Notes: generated from the letters alone by a model not told the origin. A stretch of DNA of 64,000 nucleotides from Mesotoga sp. Brook.08.105.5.1 (GCF_002752635.1 NZ_AYTW01000012.1:1-64000), one strand, 5' to 3'. Positions 7,240 to 17,467 are shown, numbered from the stretch's first letter. Program-made: numbers and translations.

Positions 7240-9179
7240 CTGAAGTTCCCAAACTGAACAAGCAAGAAATAGCTATCTGAAATGATTTCAGAGAAATGAA
7301 GTGGTTATTTCTGTCTACGTTTTCTGAGTTGTTTCAGTCCGACGAGTTCAAGCGCTTTCCTCTGTACCTCGTTAGGAGTTGTTATTATCGTGAATGAAGG
7401 CATCTGCGGTACCGCAGGTACGATAGCATCGTTACAGACAATCGTACTCATTTCAGATAGAAGAGTCTGAAAGCTGTGTACCGGTGTCCCGTCACTCAGC
7501 TTCTTCTTCCTCTTCTTCTCAAGAGCACTCTCGGATCTTGTAGCTTGTAGTACATGTTCTCTATCGGCATATTCGTCAGTGAAGATCATGCTCTTCCATG
7601 ACTCTCTCAAATGCCATTCAACATAATATGCGAGCATGCAGAGAAATATGTGAGCCCTTACTCTTTTCTCAAGCCAGTGGTGTATAGGCCTTATCTTCAG
7701 ATCCACTCCCTTTAGCGTCCTGAATGCCCTCTCAACTCTGGATAGACTCTTGTAACTGTGCACCACTTCTTCTGCAGTCAACTTCTCTTTCTCTACACTG
7801 GTACGGATTATATAGAACCCGTCAAGGGAAGCTTCGAGGGTTATACTCTCGTCATTTCTCCTGTAATCGAACTTTCCATCCTCTATCGTGAAGATGAAGT
7901 GTTTCGCCATCTTGTACCTGTTCTCTATCCTTCCCAGGGCCTGCCCTATCTTCCCCTCTTCTCTCAACCTTCCCGAAGCGACTCTCCTCAAGAGTTTGTT
8001 CAACTTCTCTTCAGTAGCCCTGAGTAAGTCTTCTCTCGTTCTCCTTCTCTCTTCTGCAAGAAAGGGATTCCTGCAGACTATTAACCTCTCTCCAGGATAA
8101 TCGGGGGAGTCTATCTCAAGAAGGTCTCTCTCGTCAAATAAGCTCAGCTGTAACTTCCCATTCTCGAATAGACTCTTTATTGTAGGCCCTCTGAAGGCAC
8201 TGATCCAGTCAACCCCACCTAGAGCCTTCAATCCTTCTATCTGTCCTTGCGTTAACATACCTCTGTCTCCAACCACGACGAACCTTCCTACTTTGAACTC
8301 TTCCTTTATCTTGTCTACCTGTTCCCCTATCGTCTTGGTGTCACTTGTACATCCCGGATATACCTGTATGGAAATAGGTACACCCTTCGAGTCTGTCATG
8401 AGTCCATAGACTATCTGTTTCTTCCCCTTCTTCCTGTCTCTGTTATAACCATAACTCGCAAGCTCACAATGACTCCCTTCATAGTAACTCGAAGAGACAT
8501 CGTAAAGAACAAGACCGCCTTCACTTAAATGTCTCTGCGCAAGTTTCCTTTCTATCGTCTCTTGCCTTTGTAGCAACCAGTCCAGGGCAACATATAACTC
8601 ATCTTCATCTGCATCTTCCACAGAGAACTCTTCGGGAATAGTGGTATTATCCCACCAGCGTATTGTGGAAAGCTTCGTCTGAGGGTTTATTATCCTTGCA
8701 GCTATCATAGCCTCTACTAGATCGCTTTCTCTACTCCTTCGAGAAGAAAGCAATTCGGAAATACCTAGATCCTCCATTACCTTCCTTATCACCGCAACAT
8801 TACCATGTGCCCTCGAACGAGTAATCTCTATAGCCTCTTCGGAAGGAAGAAAGACTCTTCCCTGGAGACTCTCTTTGACTAATTCTCTAGTAACTTCCGG
8901 CAATTCAGTGAGATTGGCAATGGTTTGCTGTTTCACTTTACCGTCTTCGCGATAACTTCTTCTCAGAAGATAAGTGAAGTATTCTCTGTCCTTGTACTTA
9001 CTCGCAATCTTAGCTAAATAAAGGCCTTTAGGTTTGCTATTCATAACAGAATGATAGCACAAAGAAAAGAGCAAAGTCAATTACAAATTGACTATTCACT
9101 GTCTACACTCTCACTACGTTCATGTGTCTTTTTCCTCTCTGAGAAAGTCTTTCATTCATTCTCTGTCGGGGAACTTCAG
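7240..9179 (-). mobile_element. Complete IS1634-like insertion sequence
   Basis: A 1,940-bp element bounded by the 11-bp perfect inverted repeats CTGAAGTTCCC (7240-7250) and its complement GGGAACTTCAG (9169-9179), with partial pairing further in. It is flanked by the 6-bp direct repeat TTTAGT. One transposase gene fills it. Intact ends, duplication and frame suggest a recent insertion. The site lies in the non-coding gap between rsgA and tmRNA. Confidence 0.9.
7305..9044 (-). CDS. IS1634-like DDE transposase
   Basis: A 579-residue transposase. The DDE triad is visible: YDVSSSYYEG (first Asp), VVVGDRGMLTQGQIEGL (second Asp) and SLSRVERAFRTLKGVDLKIRPI (Glu, with the YREK-like signature of the IS4/IS1634 group). 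The reading frame is uninterrupted. I prefer ATG at 9044: a promoter of TTGACT (9075-9080, minus strand), 18-base spacer and TATCAT (9051-9056) would start transcription almost at this codon, giving a nearly leaderless message. The upstream in-frame codon at 9080 lies within the -35 box. Confidence 0.9.
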   Translation of the reverse strand: MNSKPKGLYLAKIASKYKDREYFTYLLRRSYREDGKVKQQTIANLTELPEVTRELVKESLQGRVFLPSEEAIEITRSRAHGNVAVIRKVMEDLGISELLSSRRSRESDLVEAMIAARIINPQTKLSTIRWWDNTTIPEEFSVEDADEDELYVALDWLLQRQETIERKLAQRHLSEGGLVLYDVSSSYYEGSHCELASYGYNRDRKKGKKQIVYGLMTDSKGVPISIQVYPGCTSDTKTIGEQVDKIKEEFKVGRFVVVGDRGMLTQGQIEGLKALGGVDWISAFRGPTIKSLFENGKLQLSLFDERDLLEIDSPDYPGERLIVCRNPFLAEERRRTREDLLRATEEKLNKLLRRVASGRLREEGKIGQALGRIENRYKMAKHFIFTIEDGKFDYRRNDESITLEASLDGFYIIRTSVEKEKLTAEEVVHSYKSLSRVERAFRTLKGVDLKIRPIHHWLEKRVRAHIFLCMLAYYVEWHLRESWKSMIFTDEYADREHVLQATRSESALEKKRKKKLSDGTPVHSFQTLLSEMSTIVCNDAIVPAVPQMPSFTIITTPNEVQRKALELVGLKQLRKRRQK

Positions 9180-9185
9180 TTTAGT
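9180..9185. repeat. Target-site duplication TTTAGT, right copy
   Basis: Direct repeat of 7234-7239, immediately outside the right inverted repeat. Confidence 0.85.
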
Positions 9186-9252
9186 GGTCTTCTGATTCCT
9201 TCTGTAAAAGTTGAATCTAGTTCACTAGACTAGGATCGGCTTAAAAGAGAAA

Positions 9253-9276
9253 CCCCACACTCTTAAAAGTGTGGGG
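9253..9276 (-). terminator. Terminator downstream of tmRNA
   Basis: CCCCACACTCTTAAAAGTGTGGGG forms a long perfect stem. On the minus strand it is followed by TTTCTCTTTT, as expected for the end of the tmRNA transcript. Confidence 0.8.
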
Positions 9277-9342
9277 GCAAACAGTCAACTTCCATAATCG
9301 TCTCGCACCGGTGCAATGATCAAATGACGCGATGTATTGCGT

Positions 9343-9690
9343 TGGTGGAGGCGGCGAGAGTCGAACTCGCGTCCGAAACCAAATTCCTTGCAGGCTCTCC
9401 GAGCGCAGCCTGTGATCATCGTCAACAGTCAAGACTTCACAGGCAGAGTCCGACTGTCCAAGCTCCTATATGTCCCCGAGAATTCGGAGCAGATCCACGG
9501 GTAAGGTCCGATTTTCTGACGCCCTTCATAGCCCACCAGACCAAAAAGCTATTCGGACGGCTACTTATTAATTAAGCAGCAAGTGCAAATTCGTTATTGG
9601 CATTTCTGCTTGTCCGGTTTTTTGACGCGGCTCCGGGACCTCGGCTCGCTCCTTCAAGTTCATTGACCCCGTCGAAACCGTTTCGCCCCC
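9343..9690 (-). ncRNA. ssrA: Transfer-messenger RNA (tmRNA)
   Basis: The 348-base RNA begins GGGGGCGAAACGGTTTCGAC, the conserved 5' end that forms the tRNA-like half with GAGTCGAACTCTCGCCGCC...CCA at the 3' end (here encoded as GAGAGTCGAACTCGCGTC on the plus strand). The tag frame on the minus strand, near 9573-9602, reads GCC AAT AAC GAA TTT GCA CTT GCT GCT TAA, giving the degradation tag ANNEFALAA with the usual LAA end. It rescues stalled ribosomes with SmpB. CCA is encoded. Confidence 0.95.
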
Positions 9691-9697
9691 AATGATA

Positions 9698-9726
9698 AGT
9701 ATATCATCGGTCCGTTTGGTTGTCAG
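9698..9726 (-). promoter_or_regulatory. tmRNA promoter, inside the 3' end of the regulator gene
   Basis: On the minus strand: CTGACA (9721-9726), 17 bases, TATACT (9698-9703), and 7 bases to the tmRNA 5' end. The -35 box and spacer lie within the last codons of the upstream regulator gene. Confidence 0.8.
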
Positions 9727-11413
9727 CGAGACCGTGTTTTTCAAGCTTATAGTATAGACTCCTTATGCTTATCCCGAGTTCGTTTGAGGCCTTTGTTTTA
9801 TTCCAGCTGCATTTGTCAAGCACAGCCTTTATGACCTCTCTTTCATAGCCATCCATTAGCACGGAGAGTTTTCCCTCCGGGAGTTGACTACGCTTTTCGT
9901 GATTTTCAAAGACTCCCTTTATGTGAGTAACCTTTATTACCTTCTCATCCAGCTCCATACTTATCATGGCTCTGCCGATGACATTCTCCAACTCTCTAAC
10001 ATTTCCCGGCCAATCGTGCTTTTTAAAGATAGAGATAACGGCCGGATCGATGGCTGTTACCACTCTTCCATACTCCTGATTTAACCTCATTACAATCAGC
10101 CTGGCTACTTCGGGAATGTCTTCGGGGTGTTCCTTCAAGGCGGGGATTACAATAGGGACGACATTCAGGCGATAATAGAGATCGGGGAGAAAGTTGCCTT
10201 CCGCAACGAGTTTCTCAAGGCTGACATTTGTCGCCGCAATGACCCTCACATCCAGCTTGACCGTTTCGTTTCCACCAACAGGCTTTATCTCTTTGTCCTG
10301 AAGAAACTTCAGGAATTTGGACTGAACCGAAAGACTCATTTTCGCGACTTCATCTAGAAAGACGGTTCCTTTGTCTGCCTCTTGAAGCAGACCTTTCTTA
10401 CCACCACGGCGGGCACCTGTGAAAGCTCCTTCAACATAGCCAAACAGCTCGGATTCAAGAAGGCTTTCAGGTAATGCGGCACAGTTGACACTTATGAAGC
10501 TTGCGTCCTTCCTTTCACTAGAATTATGAATGGCGTGAGCAAAGAGCTCCTTTCCCGTTCCGCTCTGGCCGTTAAGCAAGACCGTCGCCCTTGTTGTCGA
10601 TACTTTTCGCGCCTGGTCTATTGCTACCTGCATTAGTTTCGAGGACCCCGCTATGTCGTCGAAGGTGTACTTGGCCTTCACGTAACGAAGAAGCCTTCGA
10701 GTGTCCTCCAGTTCCCTGGCGAGCCTTTCGATTTCAGATATGTCGTGAATCACGCCAACGCTACCCTGAAATTGTCCCTTAACAAAGAGCGGCGTCACGT
10801 TTACTACCACTTCTTTCCTGTTTGGCCCTACCTTGAGTCTTGCATTGTATATTGGTTTTCTCGTCCTGGCTACTTCAAGATGGAGAGATGAACCCTCTGC
10901 TATGTCCACGGTGGCCATCTTTCCAACTACATAGTCCGGGCTCATCCCGGTTATCCTGGTGTAAGCTTTGTTGACAAGAACAATCTTTCCCTTTTCATCC
11001 GCAACGGAAATCGCGTCATATATTGCATCTATGATCGAGGTAAGAAGCACTTCCATTTCTTTGTGGTTAATTACCTCTTCGGCCATTCTCTCTACATTCG
11101 TTATGTCGCGAAAGACGGCCATAGCAGCGTGTACTTCTCCCTTCGCATTAACGATTGGGAATCTCGATGTTACTATGGTCTTCTCTTCAAGATACTGAAT
11201 TCTGTTCAGTTCTGTTTTTCCGGTCTTCAGCACTATGTGAAGCCTGGTGTTCGGAATAGTCTCCCGTACAGGAGCTCCGACTGCTTCTTCGCCGTCTACA
11301 CCCAGAATATCGACCGCCTCATCGTTTATGAAAGCAATTGTCTCGTCTGAATCGACGACAATAATCCCCTCGATAAGTGAATTCAGTATCTTCTCGAAAA
11401 GCTCTCTTTCCAT
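9704..11413 (-). CDS. PAS-PAS-AAA+ sigma-54-type enhancer-binding regulator
   Basis: A 569-residue NtrC-class regulator. Two PAS sensor domains (about residues 5-115 and 125-235) precede an AAA+ domain (about 255-480) with Walker A GQSGTGKE, the sigma-54 contact loop GAFTGA (YVEGAFTGARRGG) and Walker B GTVFLDEV. A C-terminal Fis-type HTH follows (about 525-565, TKASNELGISIRSLYYKLEKHG). The intact GAFTGA loop implies activation of RpoN holoenzyme. The signal sensed by the PAS domains is unknown. Its ATG at 11413 overlaps the rsmA stop (TGATG), so the two are coupled. No sigma-54 promoter is evident in the window. Confidence 0.92.
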   Translation of the reverse strand: MERELFEKILNSLIEGIIVVDSDETIAFINDEAVDILGVDGEEAVGAPVRETIPNTRLHIVLKTGKTELNRIQYLEEKTIVTSRFPIVNAKGEVHAAMAVFRDITNVERMAEEVINHKEMEVLLTSIIDAIYDAISVADEKGKIVLVNKAYTRITGMSPDYVVGKMATVDIAEGSSLHLEVARTRKPIYNARLKVGPNRKEVVVNVTPLFVKGQFQGSVGVIHDISEIERLARELEDTRRLLRYVKAKYTFDDIAGSSKLMQVAIDQARKVSTTRATVLLNGQSGTGKELFAHAIHNSSERKDASFISVNCAALPESLLESELFGYVEGAFTGARRGGKKGLLQEADKGTVFLDEVAKMSLSVQSKFLKFLQDKEIKPVGGNETVKLDVRVIAATNVSLEKLVAEGNFLPDLYYRLNVVPIVIPALKEHPEDIPEVARLIVMRLNQEYGRVVTAIDPAVISIFKKHDWPGNVRELENVIGRAMISMELDEKVIKVTHIKGVFENHEKRSQLPEGKLSVLMDGYEREVIKAVLDKCSWNKTKASNELGISIRSLYYKLEKHGLADNQTDR

Positions 11414-12228
11414 CACTCGCCCACTTTCGGGTTCACGCCACCTTCGGGATATATGTTCCTGAAGAGCCTTACGAAGTCCTCAACATCCAGTTCTTCAGCC
11501 CTAACGTCAAGCCCGATTTTGGAAGCATTTAGAAGGCTCTCGGGAGAATCTACGAGGCCCTTCAGGTTGTTCTTGAGCTTCTTGCGCCTTTGAGAAAAAC
11601 ACTGCCTGACGAAGCCTCTGTAGGCATCTCTTCTTTCTCTTTCAATCGGCGGTTCATCCAAGAGCGAAAGCTCAATGACCATGGAATCGACTTCCGGCTG
11701 AGGGATAAACTCCTTTCGCGAAACCTGGAAAAGCTCGCTCACACTTGCAAATGTATTGACGTTCACCGTCAGTATACCGTATTCCTTCGTTCGCGGTGTT
11801 GCGATCAGTCTGTCTGCATATTCTTTCTGGACCATTAGCACGGCTTTGACGAAATCCGGCCCTTCAAACATGATTCTTTCTATAATCGGAGAGGTTATGT
11901 AGTACGGGATATTGGCGACATAAGCGGCCGGTTCCGGCAGCGACGATAGATCTGCCTTGAGGAAATCCTCGTATCGCAAAGTGCACTTTTCTCCTTCAAG
12001 TCTTTTGTTTCCCTCGACAAACCTCGTGTCGATCTCAAAACCGATCACGGTATACCCCAATTCCAGTAAGATTGAAGTGAGCGAGCCTGATCCAACACCA
12101 ATCTCAACTATGGTCAAAGAAGGATCCAGTGAGGCCGACTCAACGATTCTCCTGGATATCTTTGCAGATTTGAGAAAGTTCTGTCCAAGCGCCCTGTTCA
12201 GTCTTATGTTTATCGATCGTTCTCCCAT
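11413..12228 (-). CDS. rsmA: 16S rRNA dimethyladenosine transferase RsmA (KsgA)
   Basis: A 271-residue SAM-dependent methyltransferase that dimethylates two adjacent adenosines near the 3' end of 16S rRNA during 30S assembly. Motifs: LGQNFLKS at the N-terminus, SAM-binding VEIGVGSGSLT (about residue 41), and the catalytic NIPYYITSPI (about 109). The length matches the family. A GGAGG ribosome site precedes the ATG at 12228. Confidence 0.95.
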   Translation of the reverse strand: MGERSINIRLNRALGQNFLKSAKISRRIVESASLDPSLTIVEIGVGSGSLTSILLELGYTVIGFEIDTRFVEGNKRLEGEKCTLRYEDFLKADLSSLPEPAAYVANIPYYITSPIIERIMFEGPDFVKAVLMVQKEYADRLIATPRTKEYGILTVNVNTFASVSELFQVSRKEFIPQPEVDSMVIELSLLDEPPIERERRDAYRGFVRQCFSQRRKKLKNNLKGLVDSPESLLNASKIGLDVRAEELDVEDFVRLFRNIYPEGGVNPKVGE

Positions 12229-12279
12229 CTCGCCTCCATTTCAGATAGGTTCTGAAGAAAGTGCTCTACCTAAGGAAAA

Positions 12280-12303
12280 ACCCGTCGGAAAGACGGGTGT
12301 TTT
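12280..12303 (-). terminator. Terminator after tRNA-Ser(GGA)
   Basis: ACCCGTC and GACGGGT pair around a GGAAA loop, with T-runs on both sides. It lies directly downstream of the leftward tRNA gene and upstream of rsmA. Confidence 0.75.
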
Positions 12304-12305
12304 TC

Positions 12306-12396
12306 TGGCGGAGAGAGTGGGATTTGAACCCACGGACGAGTTGTGCTCGTCATACGCTCTCCAGGCGTACGCCTTCGACCGCTCGGCCATCTCTCC
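12306..12396 (-). tRNA. tRNA-Ser (anticodon GGA)
   Basis: A 91-base class II tRNA with encoded CCA. The anticodon loop CTGGAGA gives GGA, reading UCC/UCU. The long variable arm is typical of serine tRNAs. Confidence 0.95.
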
Positions 12397-12405
12397 AACA
12401 GTGCA

Positions 12406-12434
12406 ATTATATAGATCATACTTTAAGTTGTCAA
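12406..12434 (-). promoter_or_regulatory. Promoter of tRNA-Ser(GGA)
   Basis: On the minus strand: TTGACA (12429-12434), 17-base spacer and TATAAT (12406-12411), both consensus hexamers, ten bases from the tRNA 5' end. Confidence 0.9.
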
Positions 12435-12494
12435 CGAGATTCTGTGGTAAACTAAACCATAGGTATAGAAATGTTTATATTTGGGGGTGGTTTG

Positions 12495-13811
12495 ATGAAG
12501 AAGCTATTCGGAACCGATGGGATAAGGGGTGTTATTAACGAAGAGCTTACGCCCGAACTTGCCATGAAGCTTGGCAACGCAATTGGAAGATACTACCTTG
12601 GAAAGTACAACAGGTTTATCATAGCTAAAGATACGAGAAACTCCGGTGACCTTCTAGAAAGCGCAATGGCTGCCGGCGCGGCCTCAGCGGGTATGAACGT
12701 TGAATTTGCAGGGGTTATCCCTACTCCCGCGCTAGCATATATCACCAAGAAGGAACAGACGCTAGGCGCAGTTATTTCCGCTTCTCACAACCCCGCTGTA
12801 TATAATGGAATAAAGGTACTGGCCAAAGGAATGAAGATTTCGGACGAGGACGAGGTTGAGATAGAGAACCTGATTATCGATACCCCGTATCATTACACGG
12901 TCTACTCCGGAGTGGGCAAGACGAGGCAAGTAGATCATTACAAAGATGAGTACGTCGATTATGTGGTTAGTCTTTACAAGAATCAAAGACTTCCCAAGGA
13001 CGGGATAGTTGTTGACGGCGCAAATGGCTCGATTTCTACAGTAATATCTATGGTATACGAAAGCCTAGGTATAGTTGCGGAGTTACGAGGGATCGATCCA
13101 AACGGATTGAACATAAACGACCAGTGTGGTTCGCTATTTCCTGAGTTCCTAGGAAAATCGCTCAGTCTGGGGCAGGTAGGTGTTCTATTCGACGGCGATG
13201 CCGACAGATGTCTCTTCGTTCTTCCTGGCTCGAAGTTGATTGACGGCGATATGTTGATGGCTCTGAATTCGAGAAAGATGGTCGAACAGGGAAGGCTGAA
13301 AGGAAATAGAGTCGTTGCGACGGTCATGTCTAATCTGGGCTTTGAGAAGTATCTCACTTCCAGAGACATCTTGCTGGATAGAACCAGAGTAGGCGACAAG
13401 TACGTTCTGGAAAGAATGCTGAAAACCGGAGTCATCCTTGGCGGAGAGCAATCCGGACATATCATCTTCCTAGATAGAAGCACGACGGGGGACGGGCTTA
13501 TAACTTCTCTCGAAACACTGAATTCTCTTGAAGAACTTGGCGAAACACTTGATGAGTTCGTTCAGTCTTTTCCTGTTTATCCTCAGCTGCTTCGGAACGT
13601 CCCTGTTACCGACAAAAAGGCAATCATGGAAAACGCAAGGCTGAAGGACAGGCTTGAAGAACTCAAGACCAGAAACGATTTGCGGATAGTTCTAAGACCT
13701 TCGGGAACCGAATCGTACGTAAGAGTAATGGTGGAGGGTATTGAGCAGTTGGAAGTAGAACAAATCTGCCATGAGTTAGAAGAGCTTGTACAGGAGTGTA
13801 ATGATGGATAG
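12495..13811 (+). CDS. glmM: Phosphoglucosamine mutase GlmM
   Basis: A 438-residue enzyme that interconverts glucosamine-6-phosphate and glucosamine-1-phosphate for UDP-GlcNAc, cell wall and envelope synthesis. The N-terminus [12 protein letters not shown] is characteristic. The active-site serine is in SASHNP (about residue 100), the metal loop is DGDADR (about 239), and the phosphate-binding RPSGTE is near the C-terminus. ATG at 12495 has GGGGGTGG upstream; an earlier ATG at 12471 has none. The end overlaps uvrA by 11 bases. Confidence 0.95.
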   Translation: MKKLFGTDGIRGVINEELTPELAMKLGNAIGRYYLGKYNRFIIAKDTRNSGDLLESAMAAGAASAGMNVEFAGVIPTPALAYITKKEQTLGAVISASHNPAVYNGIKVLAKGMKISDEDEVEIENLIIDTPYHYTVYSGVGKTRQVDHYKDEYVDYVVSLYKNQRLPKDGIVVDGANGSISTVISMVYESLGIVAELRGIDPNGLNINDQCGSLFPEFLGKSLSLGQVGVLFDGDADRCLFVLPGSKLIDGDMLMALNSRKMVEQGRLKGNRVVATVMSNLGFEKYLTSRDILLDRTRVGDKYVLERMLKTGVILGGEQSGHIIFLDRSTTGDGLITSLETLNSLEELGETLDEFVQSFPVYPQLLRNVPVTDKKAIMENARLKDRLEELKTRNDLRIVLRPSGTESYVRVMVEGIEQLEVEQICHELEELVQECNDG

Positions 13812-16641
13812 GTATATATATGTTAGAGGCGCCAGGGTACACAATCTGAAGAATGTAAACGTAGCTATCCCCAAGAACTCTTTAACAATCATTACGGGGC
13901 TTTCCGGCTCGGGAAAATCCTCGCTGGCTCTTGACACTATCTATGCAGAGGGACAGAGAAGGTATCTTGAATCTCTTTCCACATATGCAAGACAATTTCT
14001 TGGGGAGATGAAGAAGCCGGATGTCGAGAGTATCGAAGGCCTTTCTCCGGCTATCGCTATTGAACAGAAGACCGTCAGTCATAACCCCAGATCTACAGTC
14101 GGAACGGTTACAGAGATACATGATTATCTCAGGGTGCTTTACGCAAGAGTAGGAGTTCCTCACTGCCCATCGTGCGGGCGCGAGGTTCAGAAGCAAAGTC
14201 TCGATGAGATTGTCGAGGGAGTTCTGAAGGATTACGGTGAAGAGGACAGAATAGCCATATATGCTCCCGTAGCAAACGAGAAGAAGGGAGAGTTCAAGAA
14301 GGAGCTCGAAGCTCTCAGAAAGAAAGGGTTCGTCAGGGTGGAGATTGACGGTGAGACATATGATCTTGAGGAAGAGTTGAAACTGGACAAGAATAAGAGG
14401 CACACGATAAACCTCGTCGTTGATAGACTTAGGGTAGACGCGGAAAACGCCTCAAGACTTGCTGACAGTATTGAAATGGCTCTTCATGAGGGCGATGGCT
14501 TTGTGGAAGTAGGCCTGGTTGATTCAGAAGAGAGAAAGGTCTTCAGCGAGAATTTCGCGTGCCCTGACTGCGGTATAAGCTTGCCGGAAATTTCGCCGAA
14601 GATCTTTTCGTTCAATAATCCATTCGGTGCCTGTCCAAAGTGTCACGGTTTGGGCTATACGATGGAGTTCTCGAAAGATCTTGTTGTTGATGAAAACCTC
14701 ACCGTTCTCAAGGGAGCGGTGAAGACGATGTCCAACAACAGGGACAGTTTCAACCTGAAGATGATTGTGAGAGTAATAGAGTCTCTCGGAGACGACCCGG
14801 CAAAACCTTTCAAGGATCTACGAGAGGACATCAAGGAAGCCATCCTTTTCGGAACCAGCAGAGACATCTCCATGAAGTATCATTCCGATCGCCTGACATA
14901 TGAGCTGAAGAGACCGTATGAAGGAGTTATAAACAACCTCAATAGAAGATATCAGGAAACTCAATCTGAAGACATGCGTTACTGGATGGAGAGCAACTTC
15001 ATGGTACAGCAAGGCTGCACTCAATGTAATGGCCAGCGTTTGAGACCCGAGGCTCTCGCCGTAACTCTAGGAAATCTGAACATTGCCAGTCTATCGGAAA
15101 TGACAATCCAGGAGATCTACGACTTCATGAGAGAGATCAGATTGACTGATTATCAGCGCGAGATCGTTGGGGAACTCCTCAGAGAGATAGAGAAGCGGCT
15201 CAAATTCCTTGTTGATGTGGGGCTTGATTACATCACGCTATCTAGATACGCTATGACGCTTTCCGGCGGCGAATCGCAAAGAATCAGACTCGCGACTCAA
15301 ATAGGCTCCGGGCTTACCGGCGTAACCTATGTTCTTGATGAGCCGACAATCGGCTTGCACTCTAGAGACAACGACAGGCTTATAAAGACTCTGAAGAATC
15401 TCAGAGATCTAGGAAACACTGTTATAGTTGTGGAGCACGATGAAGAAGTCATAAGGAGTTCTGACTATATTGTGGACGTAGGGCCTGGAGCGGGCGTTCA
15501 TGGGGGAGAGATAGTCTACCAGGGGACCACCCAGGCGTTGCTCGGCAATCCGCCTGATCGTTCTCTCACCGGCAAGTATCTTAATGGCGAGCTTTCCGTT
15601 CCCAGATTCGAAGTGCCCGTTAACGCAAACGGAAAGCATCTTACCGTCAAACACGCCACAAAAAACAATCTCAAGGGCATCGATGTTTCATTCCCATTAG
15701 GCAAGTTCATAACGGTAACCGGTGTTTCAGGGAGCGGCAAAAGCTCTCTGGTAATGGATACCGTTTATCCATCACTTAAGAGTGTTCTTGGAGGATCGAA
15801 CTCTACCGGTGAGAAGCTAGCGGAACTAGAGGGATGGGAAGAAGTTGACAATGTCATTGTCATAGATCAGAACCCCATCGGAAGAACTCCAAGATCGAAC
15901 CCCGCAACTTATTCCGGGCTTTTCGATCATGTTAGGGATCTCTTTGCAAAGACTCAAGAGTCAAGAGCGAGAGGCTACAGCAAGGGACGTTTTTCCTTCA
16001 ATGTGAAAGGCGGGCGATGCGAAGCCTGTCAGGGCCACGGGTTGTTGAAAATCGAAATGCAATTCCTCCCCGATGTCTATGTCGAGTGCGATGTATGTAA
16101 GGGAAGAAGATACAACAAGGAGACATTGGAGATACGCTACAGAGGGAAGACGATATCTGATGTTCTTAACATGACCGTAGAGGAAGCCTCTGATTTCTTC
16201 GAGCGAATCCCAATGTTGAACAGAATTCTCTCACTTCTGAATGATGTAGGTCTGGGATATGTACGCCTCGGACAACCGGCCACTACCCTTTCCGGAGGAG
16301 AGGCACAGAGGATTAAGCTCGCCTCTGAGTTGAAGAAGAAATCCACCGGCAAGACCTTCTACATCCTTGATGAACCTACTACCGGATTGCACTTCGATGA
16401 CGTTGCCAAGCTTGTTCGAGTACTGAAGCGACTCGTCGAAATGGGCAATACAGTGGTAGTTGTTGAGCACAACATTGACGTGGTGAAGAATGCAGATCAC
16501 ATAATAGATCTCGGACCTGAAGGCGGGGCGCACGGCGGAGAAATAGTGGTTTGCGGGACGCCAGAAGAGGTTGCGGAATATAGACAGAGTCACACCGGTT
16601 ACTATCTCAAGAAGCAGCTCTCGCAGCTTGAAACGTTTTGA
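13801..16641 (+). CDS. uvrA: Excinuclease ABC subunit UvrA
   Basis: A 946-residue damage-recognition ATPase of nucleotide excision repair. It has two ABC ATPase halves, each with Walker A ([10 protein letters not shown] near residue 32 and [10 protein letters not shown] near 640), ABC signatures [12 protein letters not shown] and [12 protein letters not shown], and zinc-binding cysteine pairs (CPSCG, CPDCG...[12 protein letters not shown]...CDVCKG). The ATG at 13801 is preceded by CAGGAG and overlaps the end of glmM, so the two are probably co-transcribed. No defect is visible. Confidence 0.97.
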   Translation: MMDRYIYVRGARVHNLKNVNVAIPKNSLTIITGLSGSGKSSLALDTIYAEGQRRYLESLSTYARQFLGEMKKPDVESIEGLSPAIAIEQKTVSHNPRSTVGTVTEIHDYLRVLYARVGVPHCPSCGREVQKQSLDEIVEGVLKDYGEEDRIAIYAPVANEKKGEFKKELEALRKKGFVRVEIDGETYDLEEELKLDKNKRHTINLVVDRLRVDAENASRLADSIEMALHEGDGFVEVGLVDSEERKVFSENFACPDCGISLPEISPKIFSFNNPFGACPKCHGLGYTMEFSKDLVVDENLTVLKGAVKTMSNNRDSFNLKMIVRVIESLGDDPAKPFKDLREDIKEAILFGTSRDISMKYHSDRLTYELKRPYEGVINNLNRRYQETQSEDMRYWMESNFMVQQGCTQCNGQRLRPEALAVTLGNLNIASLSEMTIQEIYDFMREIRLTDYQREIVGELLREIEKRLKFLVDVGLDYITLSRYAMTLSGGESQRIRLATQIGSGLTGVTYVLDEPTIGLHSRDNDRLIKTLKNLRDLGNTVIVVEHDEEVIRSSDYIVDVGPGAGVHGGEIVYQGTTQALLGNPPDRSLTGKYLNGELSVPRFEVPVNANGKHLTVKHATKNNLKGIDVSFPLGKFITVTGVSGSGKSSLVMDTVYPSLKSVLGGSNSTGEKLAELEGWEEVDNVIVIDQNPIGRTPRSNPATYSGLFDHVRDLFAKTQESRARGYSKGRFSFNVKGGRCEACQGHGLLKIEMQFLPDVYVECDVCKGRRYNKETLEIRYRGKTISDVLNMTVEEASDFFERIPMLNRILSLLNDVGLGYVRLGQPATTLSGGEAQRIKLASELKKKSTGKTFYILDEPTTGLHFDDVAKLVRVLKRLVEMGNTVVVVEHNIDVVKNADHIIDLGPEGGAHGGEIVVCGTPEEVAEYRQSHTGYYLKKQLSQLETF

Positions 16642-16654
16642 TACTGAGCCGAAG

Positions 16655-17275
16655 AACATCGGTGGACGCAAGGCTGCCTTCGGCAGGAGGCGGGACCGAC
16701 TGCGTCGGGAAGTGAGGCTCGCTGGCGCGAGGAAGTGATGCCCGGAGAAACGTCCGGGGAAGTGATGCCGCTTTCAGCGGGAGGATTCAGAAGCTTCGCG
16801 GGGAAGCTTTTGTTGGGTTCAACGTTGTCTTTACAGCGATCAGCGGGTTCATGTTCTTAAGCGTACAGCGGCTCTTCCAGCGATCAGCGGGTTCTCCGCT
16901 CTTAAGCGCACAGCGGCTCTCTCAAGAGTACAGCGAAAAGCGGCTCTTAGATTCGAGATCCCGTGCAAAGGCATCACGGGATGACAGTCTTGGGTTATTC
17001 GGAATACACCTCATCCCGTCATCTGACATGCTTTTGGTCAGAATCTCGATTCACGCGGAAAAGGGACATAAGGAACCTGTCAGTCTCTACTTTGCTTCTT
17101 GGCTTTTCACAGCGCACAGCGGCTCTTAGCCCGCGAAGCGGAACTGGCCTCACCGAAGGTGACTTGCTTTTCTTTCGTCTTCTCGTGAGCGTAGCAAACG
17201 TCTCGACAATGCTCTTTCTCGATTGATCTTATCAGAGGACGGATCCGTGCTCTTGGACGGTCAACGGAGGCCTGT
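16655..17275. repeat. Hairpin mosaic repeat, copy B
   Basis: This fills the 826-base gap after uvrA and has no credible gene. On the plus strand five stem-loops follow one another (16671-16771): CTGCCTTCGGCAG, CCGACTGCGTCGG, CTCGCTGGCGCGAG, CCGGAGAAACGTCCGG and CCGCTTTCAGCGG. They are joined by the linkers GAGGCGGGA, GAAGTGAGG, GAAGTGATGC and GGAAGTGATG. Then come AAGCTTC-GCGGG-GAAGCTT, a 44-base tandem repeat built on AGCGATCAGCGGGTTC (16835 and 16879), a stem ATCCCGTG...CACGGGAT (16958-16982), and blocks shared with copies A and D. The rest, 17276-17460, shows nothing I recognise. Confidence 0.85.
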
Positions 17276-17467
17276 TCTCATGTGGTACGGGGTTAGTCGT
17301 CGGTGATTATTCCAACTCTTCTGAAAGGAATCGCAGACAATAGACTCCATACAATAAGATAAGGCATAATTGAATAGGGTTAGATGACCAGTCTTGTAGA
17401 CGTGTCGTGGCCCCTGCTGACAATTGATCCTGAACAGTATGGCCAAGCATTGCCTGGAGGTTGAGCG

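Noticed and set aside
16661-16801. CRISPR array
   Set aside because: The constant parts are only about 10 bases, the variable parts are palindromic, unit lengths vary, and no cas genes are present.
16851-17226. Open frames of 92 and 87 codons in mosaic B
   Set aside because: They share repeated non-coding blocks with copies A and D; no ribosome site or family resemblance.
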